64,000 bases of DNA from Bradyrhizobium erythrophlei (lineage in GTDB: Bacteria > Pseudomonadota > Alphaproteobacteria > Rhizobiales > Xanthobacteraceae): assembly GCA_900129675.1 (NCBI GenBank), contig FSRD01000001.1, positions 6,561,501-6,625,500 on the forward strand, in the 5' to 3' direction. This document shows, piece by piece, positions 1 through 8,099 of the stretch. How positions within the stretch are numbered: position 1 is the first letter of the stretch; each line of letters starts with the position of its first letter. Both the position numbers and the translations under genes were made by a program. The notes under the pieces are model-generated. The model searched no databases and had not been told where the DNA came from. It saw only the letters and a list, made by a program, of their open reading frames with translations.

Positions 1-2
1 AT

Positions 3-332
3 GGTGCGGGACGGCCACACCTTAGCTTTGACCAAATTAAACAGACAGTTGCGCCGCTACCTGATTTGCAAGAAGCAGAGCTGATAGTCGAGCGCGTCAG
101 TGCGATTGTTTCCCAGATTGAAGCACTTGAAGACACCTTCGACGACGAGGTCGCAAGGGCAGACGTACTCCGGCAAGCCATCCTGAAGAAGGCGTTCTCT
201 GGCCAACTCGTGGCGCAGGATCCGAACGAGGAGCCCGCATCGGTACTGCTGCAGCGGATCAGGGCTGAAAAGGAAGACGGCGACAGTGGCCGGAAGAAGA
301 ACAACAGGAACGGCAAGAAGGAGGCCGCATGA
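3..332 (+). CDS. hsdS: Type I restriction specificity subunit HsdS, C-terminal part (5' end outside window)
   Basis: This is the last ~109 residues of a DNA-recognition subunit of a type I restriction-modification complex. The open frame runs in from the window edge, so the true start is not visible. The readable tail has the typical HsdS ending: a residue run PLPDLQEAELIVERV followed by a long helix (conserved spacer coiled coil), then a stretch ILKKAFSGQLVAQDPNEEPA, which is very characteristic of HsdS C-termini, and a basic tail. The stop codon overlaps the hsdM start in an ATGA motif, so the two are translationally coupled. The hsdR nuclease gene is not in this window and may lie upstream. 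Confidence 0.9.
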   Translation, partial: GAGRPHLSFDQIKQTVAPLPDLQEAELIVERVSAIVSQIEALEDTFDDEVARADVLRQAILKKAFSGQLVAQDPNEEPASVLLQRIRAEKEDGDSGRKKNNRNGKKEAA

Positions 333-1819
333 GCAGCGCACCCATCGTCTCGAAGGTATGGGGCTTTTGTAATACGCTGCGCGATGATGGCGTCGGCTAT
401 GGCGACTATCTGGAGCAGCTCACCTACCTTATCTTCCTCAAGATGGCGGATGAGTACGCGAAACCACCGTACAAGCGCGACGTCGGCATACCAAAAAAGT
501 ACACATGGCCGATCCTGAAAGTAAAGCGTGGAGCGGAGCTGGAGGGCCACTACATCGAATTGCTGCGTGAGCTTGGCAAGCGTAAGGACGTGCTCGGACA
601 GATTTTCACGAAGTCGCAGAATAAGATTCAAGACCCCGCCAAGCTCTACCGTCTCATCGACATGATCGATGAAGTGCAGTGGCTTACGATGGGAGCAGAT
701 GTCAAAGGTGACATTTACGAAGGCCTGCTAGAGAAGAACGCCGAAGACACCAAGTCAGGCGCTGGACAGTATTTCACGCCGCGTGCGCTGATCCGCGCAA
801 TGGTGGAATGTGTCCGACCTGGGCCAGGCAAGACCATCGCCGACCCTGCCTGCGGTACAGGCGGCTTCTTTCTTGCTTGCTATGACTTCCTGACGAACCC
901 AGAGAATTATGAGCTCGACAAGACGCAAAAAGCGCAGCTGAAACGTAAAACATTCTACGGCAACGAAATCGTCGCCAACACGCGCCGCCTCTGCCTAATG
1001 AATATGTTTCTCCACAATATCGGCGAAATAGATGGCGACGTACTGATTTCGCCGAACGATGCTTTGGTAGCCGCAAGCGGGCAGAGCTTTGACTACGTGC
1101 TGGCCAATCCGCCGTTCGGAAAGAAAAGCTCGATGAGCTTCACCAACGATGAAGGCGAGGAGGAAACGGACGACCTTACCTATAATCGCCAGGATTTTTG
1201 GGCGACGACTTCAAACAAGCAGCTGAATTTCGTGCAACATATTCGCTCGATGCTCAAGACGACCGGTCGCGCCGCCGTGGTTGTACCAGACAACGTGCTT
1301 TTCGAAGGTGGTGCGGGAGAGACGGTTCGTCAGAATCTGCTGAAAACTTCTGAGCTACACACTATTTTACGTTTACCGACAGGTATTTTTTACGCAAACG
1401 GCGTTAAGGCGAATGTGCTCTTCTTCGATAACCATGAAGCTAGCAAGACTCCTTGGACGAAAGCGGTTTGGTATTACGATTACCGCACTAACATTCATCA
1501 CACTTTAAAGAAAAAGCCACTGCGTTTCGAAGACCTCGCCGACTTTATCAATTGCTATAATCCAATAAACCGGCAGAAGCGCAAGGCTACTTGGCACCCC
1601 GACAAGACCCCTGAAGGACGTTGGCGCAAGTTTACTTACGAAGAGCTGATCGCCCGTGACAAGACCAGCCTCGATGTATTTTGGCTAAAAGACAAAAGCC
1701 TCACCGACTTTGACAACCTGCCAGAACCGGATGAACTCGCAGAGGATATAATCGAGAATCTTGAAGCTGGCCTGACGAACTTCCGTCAGGTGTTAGCAGC
1801 CTTGAGCAAGGTTGCTTGA
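329..1819 (+). CDS. hsdM: Type I restriction-modification N6-adenine methyltransferase HsdM
   Basis: HsdM methylates adenine in the target bound by HsdS and, with HsdR, forms the restriction complex. The 496-residue protein has the expected helical N-terminal domain (about 1-130), the QYFTPR segment near residue 147, the SAM-binding motif DPACGTGG at about 172-179 and the catalytic NPPF motif at about 260-263. Length is normal for the family. The start is the ATG that overlaps the hsdS stop (ATGA). The gene is intact, so the methylation half of the system should work if hsdS is intact upstream. Confidence 0.96.
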   Translation: MSSAPIVSKVWGFCNTLRDDGVGYGDYLEQLTYLIFLKMADEYAKPPYKRDVGIPKKYTWPILKVKRGAELEGHYIELLRELGKRKDVLGQIFTKSQNKIQDPAKLYRLIDMIDEVQWLTMGADVKGDIYEGLLEKNAEDTKSGAGQYFTPRALIRAMVECVRPGPGKTIADPACGTGGFFLACYDFLTNPENYELDKTQKAQLKRKTFYGNEIVANTRRLCLMNMFLHNIGEIDGDVLISPNDALVAASGQSFDYVLANPPFGKKSSMSFTNDEGEEETDDLTYNRQDFWATTSNKQLNFVQHIRSMLKTTGRAAVVVPDNVLFEGGAGETVRQNLLKTSELHTILRLPTGIFYANGVKANVLFFDNHEASKTPWTKAVWYYDYRTNIHHTLKKKPLRFEDLADFINCYNPINRQKRKATWHPDKTPEGRWRKFTYEELIARDKTSLDVFWLKDKSLTDFDNLPEPDELAEDIIENLEAGLTNFRQVLAALSKVA

Positions 1820-1983
1820 CGGAGATATCCGTTTTGTAACGCACTCTCGGCAAGTCGAAGCACGACACCTCGTGTCCCGCGATGGGCTCGGTGTGGACAC
1901 TATGAGATCGTTGTGGAAGAGGTAGGCCGCAGTCGATTGGTGGTAGTAGAAAGTCCGGTAACGCTCCTTAGAGGCAGACTGCA

Positions 1984-2517
1984 ATGGAAAATACCGAAGA
2001 TGCCGTAACGCTAGGTCCAATAGAAGTCTCGCATCCTCACTTAGAAGCCTTCACGGATTTTTTGAAGGAGTTCAACAAGGAGACGGAGAGGGGCTCAGCG
2101 CTTTCTGCAACAGCGTTTATCGATAGTCTGCTCGAACGGACACTGATTGCCTTTCTCATTCCAAACGATAGCGGGAGGGCGTTAACCAGCGGCTTCAACG
2201 CACCATTGGGTACATTCGCTTCACGGATAGTCGCATGTCACGCAATGGGTCTGATTTCAGAAGCTGAATTCAAGGAATGCCAGATACTTCGGAAGGTGCG
2301 GAACGAATTCGCTCATAAGGTCAAAATGTCCTTTGACGATCCGAAAGTGCAGGGTCTCTGTTCTGGACTGAGTGAGTACGGCCGATGGGATGATGGCATG
2401 CCAGTCCTGCCGAGAGTTAAATTCACCATGTCAGCGGTAGCTATAATCGTAAACCTGACAAACCGACCTCACTACGTAGGCCAGAAAGCGCTTAAGTACG
2501 AAAATTGGCACAGATAG
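1984..2517 (+). CDS. MltR-like protein (mannitol repressor superfamily)
   Basis: A 177-residue soluble protein. The central part (FIDSLLERTLIAFLI, GFNAPLGTFASRIVACHAMGL, then RKVRNEFAH) matches the pattern of the MltR family, in which helices carrying the motif APLGTFS.RI and R..RN.FAH form a compact bundle. In enterobacteria MltR represses mannitol genes, but most members found beside restriction systems are uncharacterised. No mannitol genes are nearby. It stands 164 bp after hsdM on the same strand, so it may be an accessory gene of the restriction locus. The family assignment is from pattern recognition; a DNA-related function is not shown. Confidence 0.7.
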   Translation: MENTEDAVTLGPIEVSHPHLEAFTDFLKEFNKETERGSALSATAFIDSLLERTLIAFLIPNDSGRALTSGFNAPLGTFASRIVACHAMGLISEAEFKECQILRKVRNEFAHKVKMSFDDPKVQGLCSGLSEYGRWDDGMPVLPRVKFTMSAVAIIVNLTNRPHYVGQKALKYENWHR

Positions 2518-2551
2518 CTGCGCCCAACGATCTCCACGACACCCTTCGACG

Positions 2552-2755
2552 AATTGGTCATATAACCGCATCTTTGACCCGGCTCGGCTCGATGTCGAGA
2601 TCAAGGATCGCTTTGGGAATCCAGTGATCCTGCGCGAATGGTTCCTCGTGCCGCTGTTCGTGGTCAACGAAGCAGTTGATCGGATCAAGGATGGAAGTGT
2701 TACCGATTACGTATACGACACCGACGCAGCGACATTGGTCCGCGTGAAAGCCTAA
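2552..2755 (+). pseudogene. Remnant of a GIY-YIG (T5orf172-type) nuclease, C-terminal piece
   Basis: An open frame with no start codon encodes about 67 residues beginning NWSYNRIFDPARLDVEIKDR and containing REWFLVPLFVVNEAVDRI, ending in a TAA. This is recognisable as the C-terminal end of GIY-YIG nuclease family proteins of the T5orf172 type, which often sit beside type I restriction genes. Upstream of residue 1 the frame is closed by the stop at 2516-2518 and no catalytic GIY-YIG segment is seen, so only a stub remains. The following ~270 bp up to the ATPase gene contain no gene I can support. Confidence 0.6.
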
Positions 2756-3023
2756 CGCTCGGTTTGGATAGCAAATACATTCGACACGACTGCGCGTGCC
2801 GCTCGGCGGGCACCACGATCTCGCCAGTGGTTACGTTGACAACCCGATATCCAAGAAGGCTGCCAATCCGCCGTGGTCTCGGTGGCCGGTGCATCGGTCC
2901 CTGCTGAACGCGAGAGGGATCTCGCTCGTCTGCAGGCGCTGAGCTGCAGAGACCAGCATGCCCATCGACTTTGTTGGCGATTGCTGCGCGCAGGTCTTTC
3001 TCTCAGATTTGTGTCCAGCAGTC

Positions 3024-5003
3024 TCAAGAAGTTGTGCTTTCGCCACTGTTGCTCTTTGCCCCAGCTTCGGTGCTTCCTTCTTTCTGGGCGAGAAAATTCA
3101 GCGTTCCTTGCCGGAGGGTAGAAAACTTTCCGACGAACAGGTTGAGGTCGATGTTCTGCCACGGCATGGCTGTCGCGAGAATGATTTGGTGTTCGACGGG
3201 GGCTGTCGCGGAAATCTCAATGACTTGCCTCTGAAAGTTATGGCTGCGCTCCTGCTCCATTCCCTTGTCCTCCGTAATATCGATCATGAGGAAGCGCGGG
3301 TGGCGGAACATCGGATCATTAAGAGCCGCGTTCAAGAAACCCATAAGGAAGGCCGTCTTTAAGACCACGCGAGAGCTGGCCGAGAAATAGGTGTGATCGT
3401 CTACCGTGATGGAGTTCTTGGCGAAAGAGAATTCGACGCGTTTGGGGTCGCCGAAAGAATCTTGGCGCCTCAAGTCTCCGCGGAGTATCTTGATTATGTT
3501 TTTCGCAATACTTGCCTTTGCGGTCCGCAGGCGATCGGTCTGGCTGAGCTGCAGTGCGCTGATGCGAGCCCCAAGCGCCTGAATTTCTTCATCCAGCTTT
3601 GCCTTCTTTTCGGATAGGTCACCAATCTTGTTAGCCAGTCTGACCTGTCTTTCGATGTCTTCAATGGACTTGTCTGTGTAACCAAGCTTGCGCTGGAGCG
3701 CGCGTATCTCTTCGCGGGCCTTCGATGTAGGTATGGCGCTTAGGTCTGCAAGCTCCTTTGATTTCAGTCGCCAGGTGCTCTGTAGCGAGCTTAGCTGAGC
3801 TTGATGAAGCTTGAGACGTTCTGCCCTGATGTCCTGTAAACGCTCGGATTGTTTAATTTGGATCGAAAGCTCGTTGATGAGTCCTACGACTCGGTCGCGC
3901 GCGCGCTCCGAATCGAGCGGCGTCTTGCAAAGGTGACACGCCGCGACTTCGTCACTCTGCTCAAGGATCTCGGCGTAGCACGCAGGGCAGGTACCAAAAT
4001 GGATCGCACGAACAACTTTGGCAGCAAGGTTCGCATCTCTCAGGGCTTCGAGGCGAGCTTGCAGCGTGTTGATGAAAGCGGTGGAGTCCGAGATATCGAA
4101 CTCTATGGCATCCACCTCAGACTGCTTGTCCCGAATGTTTCCTTGAAGCTTTTGGACCTCCTGGTAGAGGTCCTTCTGCGCCTGAAGCGTGATCCGGTCT
4201 GATGATCGATTGGCATAGAATGCCTCCTCAGCGACGGATAGTTGAGAAGTTAGGATATCCCGTTCCTCAATCAAGCTCTTGCTTCGCTGCTCGATCCAGT
4301 TGAGGTCCATACTTCCGTCATCGCCTCCGACGACGCGAAATATACTGCGAAGTTCGGCTGTCGCCTCGGTCAAGTCCCGCTCTTTAGTTTTCTTCAGCTG
4401 TTGAAGCTCGTAAATTTGGGTGTCGAAGGCTCCGCACAGAAGATTTCCGACTGCCTCGCGCAAATTTTCTGGATCATACCCTTCAAATCGAAACAGGCTA
4501 TCGGTTGGCGAAAGCTGATCGGCGTACAAGAGCCGCAAGACCTGATGAATGGTAAGGTTCGATGTTCCTTCGACCGCGACATCCGGCATGTCGAGGAGGC
4601 GGAAAATCGCTTGGGAAAAGCTCTCTAGGTTCTTCTGGCGGGCGTAGGGGTATCGGTTCCACGCTTCGATCGGTGCTGCCACAGCCTGCGAATAGCTACC
4701 GCCGAATATCTCCATCGAGGACTGAGATGAGGCATCAATCTTGCGGCGAAGCACCGCCGGGTTTCCATTGAACTCGGCCTCTACCCAAACATGATCGCAA
4801 AGCAATGCATGTTCGCTCCAGTCGGTGCGACTAAGGTCTCCGCCAAGGCCATAGAAGATAAAATTCAAAATAGTGGATTTGCCGGAGGAGTTATCGCCTC
4901 GGATGATATTGACGCCGGTATGAAATACCTCGTCATATGCAATCGCAGCACCGCGCTTTACGACCAGCCTCTTGATGATAAGACAAGGATCAAACCGAGT
5001 CAT
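3024..5003 (-). CDS. ABC-three-component (ABC-3C) system SMC/Rad50-like ATPase
   Basis: A 659-residue ATPase of the AAA_23/Rad50-like ABC class. Walker A is GDNSSGKST at residues 36-44. It is followed by long coiled-coil arms (about 195-330 and 360-480) that flank two CxxC pairs (C339/C342 and C356/C359), a zinc-binding element at the tip as in Rad50-type proteins. The C-terminal lobe has a Walker-B-like segment FLMIDITEDKGM near residue 575. It is the last gene of a four-gene operon; its start lies inside the end of the middle-component gene (14-bp overlap). In described ABC-3C systems the ATPase is thought to sense invading nucleic acid or its processing and to trigger an effector; that role is inferred from the family. 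Confidence 0.85.
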   Translation of the reverse strand: MTRFDPCLIIKRLVVKRGAAIAYDEVFHTGVNIIRGDNSSGKSTILNFIFYGLGGDLSRTDWSEHALLCDHVWVEAEFNGNPAVLRRKIDASSQSSMEIFGGSYSQAVAAPIEAWNRYPYARQKNLESFSQAIFRLLDMPDVAVEGTSNLTIHQVLRLLYADQLSPTDSLFRFEGYDPENLREAVGNLLCGAFDTQIYELQQLKKTKERDLTEATAELRSIFRVVGGDDGSMDLNWIEQRSKSLIEERDILTSQLSVAEEAFYANRSSDRITLQAQKDLYQEVQKLQGNIRDKQSEVDAIEFDISDSTAFINTLQARLEALRDANLAAKVVRAIHFGTCPACYAEILEQSDEVAACHLCKTPLDSERARDRVVGLINELSIQIKQSERLQDIRAERLKLHQAQLSSLQSTWRLKSKELADLSAIPTSKAREEIRALQRKLGYTDKSIEDIERQVRLANKIGDLSEKKAKLDEEIQALGARISALQLSQTDRLRTAKASIAKNIIKILRGDLRRQDSFGDPKRVEFSFAKNSITVDDHTYFSASSRVVLKTAFLMGFLNAALNDPMFRHPRFLMIDITEDKGMEQERSHNFQRQVIEISATAPVEHQIILATAMPWQNIDLNLFVGKFSTLRQGTLNFLAQKEGSTEAGAKSNSGESTTS

Positions 5004-5511
5004 ATCTATACTCCAGAAGTCCTGTGCGATCCTTCAATCCATCGCGGCCGCCGAGGGTATATCGGGCCTTGATCTGGCAAAGTATGTTCATAATGTCGGC
5101 CATGCGCGCATTCAGTGTGCTGCAGCGCGCAGCTAATAAAGTCGGCAGCTCGAGCGCGGTAAATGCTACCTCGTCCGTTTCCCAGGCCTCAGCGGATAGA
5201 TGGCCGCTTTGGATGAGGCTGGCTGCAGCGGCACGCTGAAACAGTTCCATTCTTGCAAAAATCGAATTGTCATCAGGCATTGCGCCGTAGGGCGCCCTAT
5301 CTCCATAAGAGCGACTGATCTTCCGCCAACCCGTATCTTCAGAATGAAGCCTGATCGCCTGAAGGCGAAAGGGAAACAGCAGATAGAAGTCAAGGATGCG
5401 CAGCATGTCGAAGGGCATTCTTTTGTGAAATTGGCACGCAACGTTCAGCCGAATGAATCTGAATGCAGCGTGGTAGGCATCGAATGCCTCGTTGTAGGTG
5501 AGCTGGGTCAT
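4990..5511 (-). CDS. ABC-3C system middle component
   Basis: A 173-residue helical protein containing the hallmark run LRILDFYLLFPF at about residues 37-48, preceded by YHAAFRFIRL. This pattern defines one of the middle-component families that couple the ATPase and the effector of ABC-three-component systems. A longer reading frame exists upstream, but the ATG at 5511 forms an ATGA overlap with the stop of the preceding gene, so I chose it. It has no catalytic motif, as expected. The middle subfamily number is not assigned here. Confidence 0.8.
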   Translation of the reverse strand: MTQLTYNEAFDAYHAAFRFIRLNVACQFHKRMPFDMLRILDFYLLFPFRLQAIRLHSEDTGWRKISRSYGDRAPYGAMPDDNSIFARMELFQRAAAASLIQSGHLSAEAWETDEVAFTALELPTLLAARCSTLNARMADIMNILCQIKARYTLGGRDGLKDRTGLLEYRYDSV

Positions 5512-6095
5512 GGCTGGACCGCGCTGTGGTGCCATCTAATGAAGCATTGTTCGGCGAGCCAGTAGATCATACCCTGGACAAGGTTGTGGTTTACCGACAT
5601 GAGTTCACTGCCGCACTCTTCAACGATTGGATTTGCGATTCTCTCGATCACAAGTGCGTTGATCTCCTCTGGAGTCTTCCGTGGAATCTGGCCGTAGATG
5701 ACATGCGTGAACTCGGTCTCGGCCTTCGCTAGGATGTGCACGAAGATCTGCTGAGCTGATGAGTATAGAGACCAACGCTGCAATAGCTTGGCGAACATCT
5801 CCTTTTTTTCGATGGCATCATCGTAATATTGCGATCTTCCGCTGGCTTCCAACTTTGCCTGCAGACCTGCGACGCCATCTGGGGCGCGTCGGATGTGATA
5901 GCGAGCAAGCTCATCGATGATCGTTTGCGTCTGTTCATTGCAGTCGTACTGCTCCTTGAGACGCTGGAGCAGCCTCTCAATCATGCCCTTTTTGGTTTCG
6001 ACGATTATCTTTACTTTGTCGCGAGCAACTATATCGCCATGAGCGTGAGCACCCTGCTGGCTGGAGATCGTGCTGTGGCCGGTGGCGATGTTCAT
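5508..6095 (-). CDS. ABC-3C system C-terminal-domain (CTD) component
   Basis: A 195-residue protein whose second half matches the conserved C-terminal domain of ABC-3C effector proteins: SAQQIFVHILAKAETEFTHVI, then EINALVIERIANPIVEECG and GMIYWLAEQCFIRW near the end. In most described systems this domain is fused to a toxic effector domain. Here the N-terminus is short and contains only a tag-like stretch HGDIVARDKV at about residues 19-28 followed by a helix. No nuclease, protease or transmembrane effector domain is present in this polypeptide. The likely effector is therefore the small membrane protein encoded just upstream, which carries the same tag. Confidence 0.8.
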   Translation of the reverse strand: MNIATGHSTISSQQGAHAHGDIVARDKVKIIVETKKGMIERLLQRLKEQYDCNEQTQTIIDELARYHIRRAPDGVAGLQAKLEASGRSQYYDDAIEKKEMFAKLLQRWSLYSSAQQIFVHILAKAETEFTHVIYGQIPRKTPEEINALVIERIANPIVEECGSELMSVNHNLVQGMIYWLAEQCFIRWHHSAVQP

Positions 6096-6119
6096 GCGTG
6101 TCGTCGTACCAGCACCAAG

Positions 6120-6290
6120 CTAGTGCTTGTCTCGCCCGACAATGTCTCCTCCAGCACGCGCACGCGATTGATCAGTCGCTGTCCCTTGCCGGTCCGCACG
6201 AACATTTTTTGTAAGCTGAAACGTCAACAGCGCTCCGCCCACTGCACCGGTCAGCAAGCCGCCCAAGAAATTCCACAGGTCAAAACTCAT
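6120..6290 (-). CDS. Membrane microprotein with GDIVGRDK tag, first gene of the ABC-3C operon
   Basis: A 56-residue protein starting MSFDLWNFLGGLLTGAVGG. It has one hydrophobic segment (about residues 5-25) rich in glycine, then a basic stretch (KNVRADRQG) and the C-terminal tag AGGDIVGRDKH. The ATG at 6290 is chosen because GGGGGAA lies 5-6 bases upstream; an in-frame codon at 6314 lacks such a site. The tag resembles HGDIVARDKV in the next gene, 24 bp downstream. In conflict systems such G-D-I-x-x-R-D-K peptides are thought to mark partner proteins. I infer that this is a split-off membrane effector of the ABC-3C module. Confidence 0.65.
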   Translation of the reverse strand: MSFDLWNFLGGLLTGAVGGALLTFQLTKNVRADRQGTATDQSRARAGGDIVGRDKH

Positions 6291-6379
6291 TGCGATTCCC
6301 CCAGCCTGAAACAACCATTGCCTGCCTTTTTTGAACGTCGCAACCGTTTAAGTTGTGCACTGGCGTTAGCCTAACTCTA

Positions 6380-6397
6380 GAGGTGTTATAATACCTC
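6380..6397. promoter_or_regulatory. 18-bp near-palindrome, candidate operator for the ABC-3C operon
   Basis: The sequence GAGGTGTTATAATACCTC is a palindrome with one mismatched pair. It contains TATAAT on the plus strand and TATTATAAC on the minus strand, so it can overlap a -10 element for either direction. It lies about 90 bp upstream of the first ABC-3C start codon. No convincing -35 box is visible. Its role as an operator is inference. Confidence 0.4.
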
Positions 6398-6537
6398 GGC
6401 CGGGTTCATCTCGACGCAGGAAATCAGGGCGACGTCAGCAGTCATTCGGGCAGTCCCCAGTTTCGGTCAGCATCGTTGCGGCGATTGGCGCTTGTGCTTC
6501 TAGGCGGCCAAGCGTGCCGTGCAGAACCGCCGACAGC

Positions 6538-6583
6538 AAAAAGCGCGCCCCGGTGTCAATCGGGGGCGGGCTTCAACTTTTTT
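6538..6583. terminator. Bidirectional Rho-independent terminator
   Basis: A stem CGCCCC/GGGGCG (6546-6551 with 6563-6568) is flanked by an A-tract on the left (T-tract for minus transcripts) and by CTTTTTTG on the right. It would end transcription of the small minus-strand frame ending at 6593. The same stem with a different loop recurs at 14445-14465 downstream of the integrase. Confidence 0.6.
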
Positions 6584-6592
6584 GAAATTAAA

Positions 6593-6754
6593 TCAGGCGG
6601 CGATGGGCATCACCGGCGCGTCGTCGAGCGGCAAGCCTACCGGCCGGATCAATGCGACCGCTGGGACATCGTCCAGCGTGTCACTTCCCGGCTTTCGCTC
6701 GGGAATTGCTATTCGACCCTGGTTGATATCAATTGAACCCGGTGTATGCTTCAT
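6593..6754 (-). CDS. Possible small protein of unknown function (53 aa)
   Basis: A frame beginning MKHTPGSIDINQGRIAIPER and ending PVMPIAA, closed by a stop 10-40 bases before the T-tract and hairpin of a terminator. Its amino-acid composition is protein-like (balanced, few arginine or serine runs), unlike typical antisense shadows. Only a weak Shine-Dalgarno (GGGACA) is present. It could also be the end of a once longer gene, since the frame stays open to 6979. I do not recognise a family. Confidence 0.35.
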   Translation of the reverse strand: MKHTPGSIDINQGRIAIPERKPGSDTLDDVPAVALIRPVGLPLDDAPVMPIAA

Positions 6755-6785
6755 CGATTGTCCCGCAGGACGGGAGACAGCCGCC

Positions 6786-7634
6786 ATGGTAGACAGCATC
6801 TGGCCGCCATTAATAACCGGCATGTTTACTATCGGCGGAGTAGTGATCGGGCTTGGATGGAACGCACTGCAAACACCCAAAACAGAGGAGCGTTTGCGTC
6901 GGAACACTCGTATTGCACTCCGCACCTCGTTGTGGGCAGAGCTCACCAGTCTGGCCAAAGTGATGAGCGATGAGATCAAGTGGATTCAGAACAACGACTT
7001 TACTTGGGTTCCGCTTGTAGAAAGCTTCAAGATCTATTTGGCCAATGTCGCGAACCTTGGATTGCTCACTCCTCCCGAGGCAGAGAAGATCACTGAGGCA
7101 TATTACCAATACCAAGAGAGTGCGGGGTACGTAGCCAAGTATGCGATTCGCGCCAGGCGCCGGAAAATTGCAAAGAATCAGCCCGAAACGCCGACGATTG
7201 GTAGACTTATCGAGTTTGACTTCACGACTGAAGCCGGCGCCGGCACGAAACAGGACGTGATAAACGCGCTCACCGAAATCGTCTCCAAGGCGAATGACGC
7301 CGTTCGAGAACTCGAACTGCAACTGAAGCCCCAAGCGGCCAAGCTGCCGGCTTATGCGGTAGCGGAAATCGATGTCAAAGATCAGGACGGTTACGCGAAG
7401 GACTTTCTGCCCAAGGCGCAAGCCAAGCAGGAATTGTTGTCTGACACGCAAGCACCGCGACCAACGGTGTTACAAGCAGCTTTTGCCGCTGGATTGATAG
7501 CTTTCCTGATAAACAAGATCGTAGGATCACCATTCGACGACACGCTGGTGTTCGCTGGTGTGATCTTGGCTTGGCTTGCTCTCGGCACACTCTGGATCGC
7601 AAAAACTCGTGTACCAACGTCCCACAACCTCTAG
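6786..7634 (+). CDS. Membrane protein of unknown function (282 aa)
   Basis: Not recognised. The start is the ATG at 6786 (MVDSIWPPLI), preceded by GGGAG; an upstream in-frame extension covers the promoter and terminator region and is unlikely to be translated. Topology: one N-terminal membrane segment (about 5-24), a soluble, mostly helical middle of about 200 residues, and two C-terminal membrane segments (about 227-247 and 254-272) with a short loop. The arrangement suggests a membrane-anchored sensor or pore-like protein. It is co-directional with, and 9 bp from, the next gene, so the two form a pair. Its placement beside ABC-3C and restriction genes makes a defence role possible but unproven. 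Confidence 0.7.
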   Translation: MVDSIWPPLITGMFTIGGVVIGLGWNALQTPKTEERLRRNTRIALRTSLWAELTSLAKVMSDEIKWIQNNDFTWVPLVESFKIYLANVANLGLLTPPEAEKITEAYYQYQESAGYVAKYAIRARRRKIAKNQPETPTIGRLIEFDFTTEAGAGTKQDVINALTEIVSKANDAVRELELQLKPQAAKLPAYAVAEIDVKDQDGYAKDFLPKAQAKQELLSDTQAPRPTVLQAAFAAGLIAFLINKIVGSPFDDTLVFAGVILAWLALGTLWIAKTRVPTSHNL

Positions 7635-7643
7635 GGGGCTTGG

Positions 7644-8099
7644 ATGTCCAACGAAATAGGCTTGGGTGGCGACAGCCTTAATTTGATAAAGGAATTATTT
7701 GGGAGCAAGTTCACGACTAGAGGTGATCTGGCAACGGTCCTTATAGCTGCGCCCGTAGGCTTTGCTGCCGATATCGTTTTGACGCTCGGCGGTGTAATAT
7801 CGCCGGGCACGTTTTCACTACTCACGGCAAGTGCTGCGTTAGGCGCAAAGAATGCCATTCAGGCTGGGATCGAGAAAAGGAAAGAGCGACGCAGCAGGAG
7901 GCCTACGATCCCAATCGAGCAAAGGGCGAGAACAACGATAGATTTGATGAGGGAAAATGGTTTGGAAGCAGAGGCTCGCGCAATTGAAACAGAGTTGCAA
8001 TTGTATAAGAAGGGGGTGGAGGCTACTGATAAAGACCTTAATGCGGCCATTGAAAGAGCGACTAACGCATATCGGCAAAAACTGGGACATCCGGCCTAA
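7644..8099 (+). CDS. Hypothetical protein with glycine/alanine-rich hydrophobic region (151 aa)
   Basis: Not recognised. A GGGGGCTTGG ribosome-binding site precedes the ATG and the preceding gene ends 9 bp upstream, so the two are co-transcribed. Residues 29-75 are rich in alanine, glycine and leucine and may form one or two membrane helices (VLIAAPVGFAADIVLTLGG). They are followed by a strongly basic patch (EKRKERRSRR) and an amphipathic helical C-terminus. The pattern (hydrophobic hairpin plus basic and helical tail) fits a membrane-associated partner of the upstream protein. Confidence 0.65.
   Translation: MSNEIGLGGDSLNLIKELFGSKFTTRGDLATVLIAAPVGFAADIVLTLGGVISPGTFSLLTASAALGAKNAIQAGIEKRKERRSRRPTIPIEQRARTTIDLMRENGLEAEARAIETELQLYKKGVEATDKDLNAAIERATNAYRQKLGHPA

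Noticed and set aside
2700..2894. 64-residue minus-strand frame containing GYRVVNVTTGEIVVPAERHA
   Set aside because: A protein-like stretch was noticed, but there is no start signal, the ends are Arg-rich and no neighbour supports it; it may be a scrap of an older gene.
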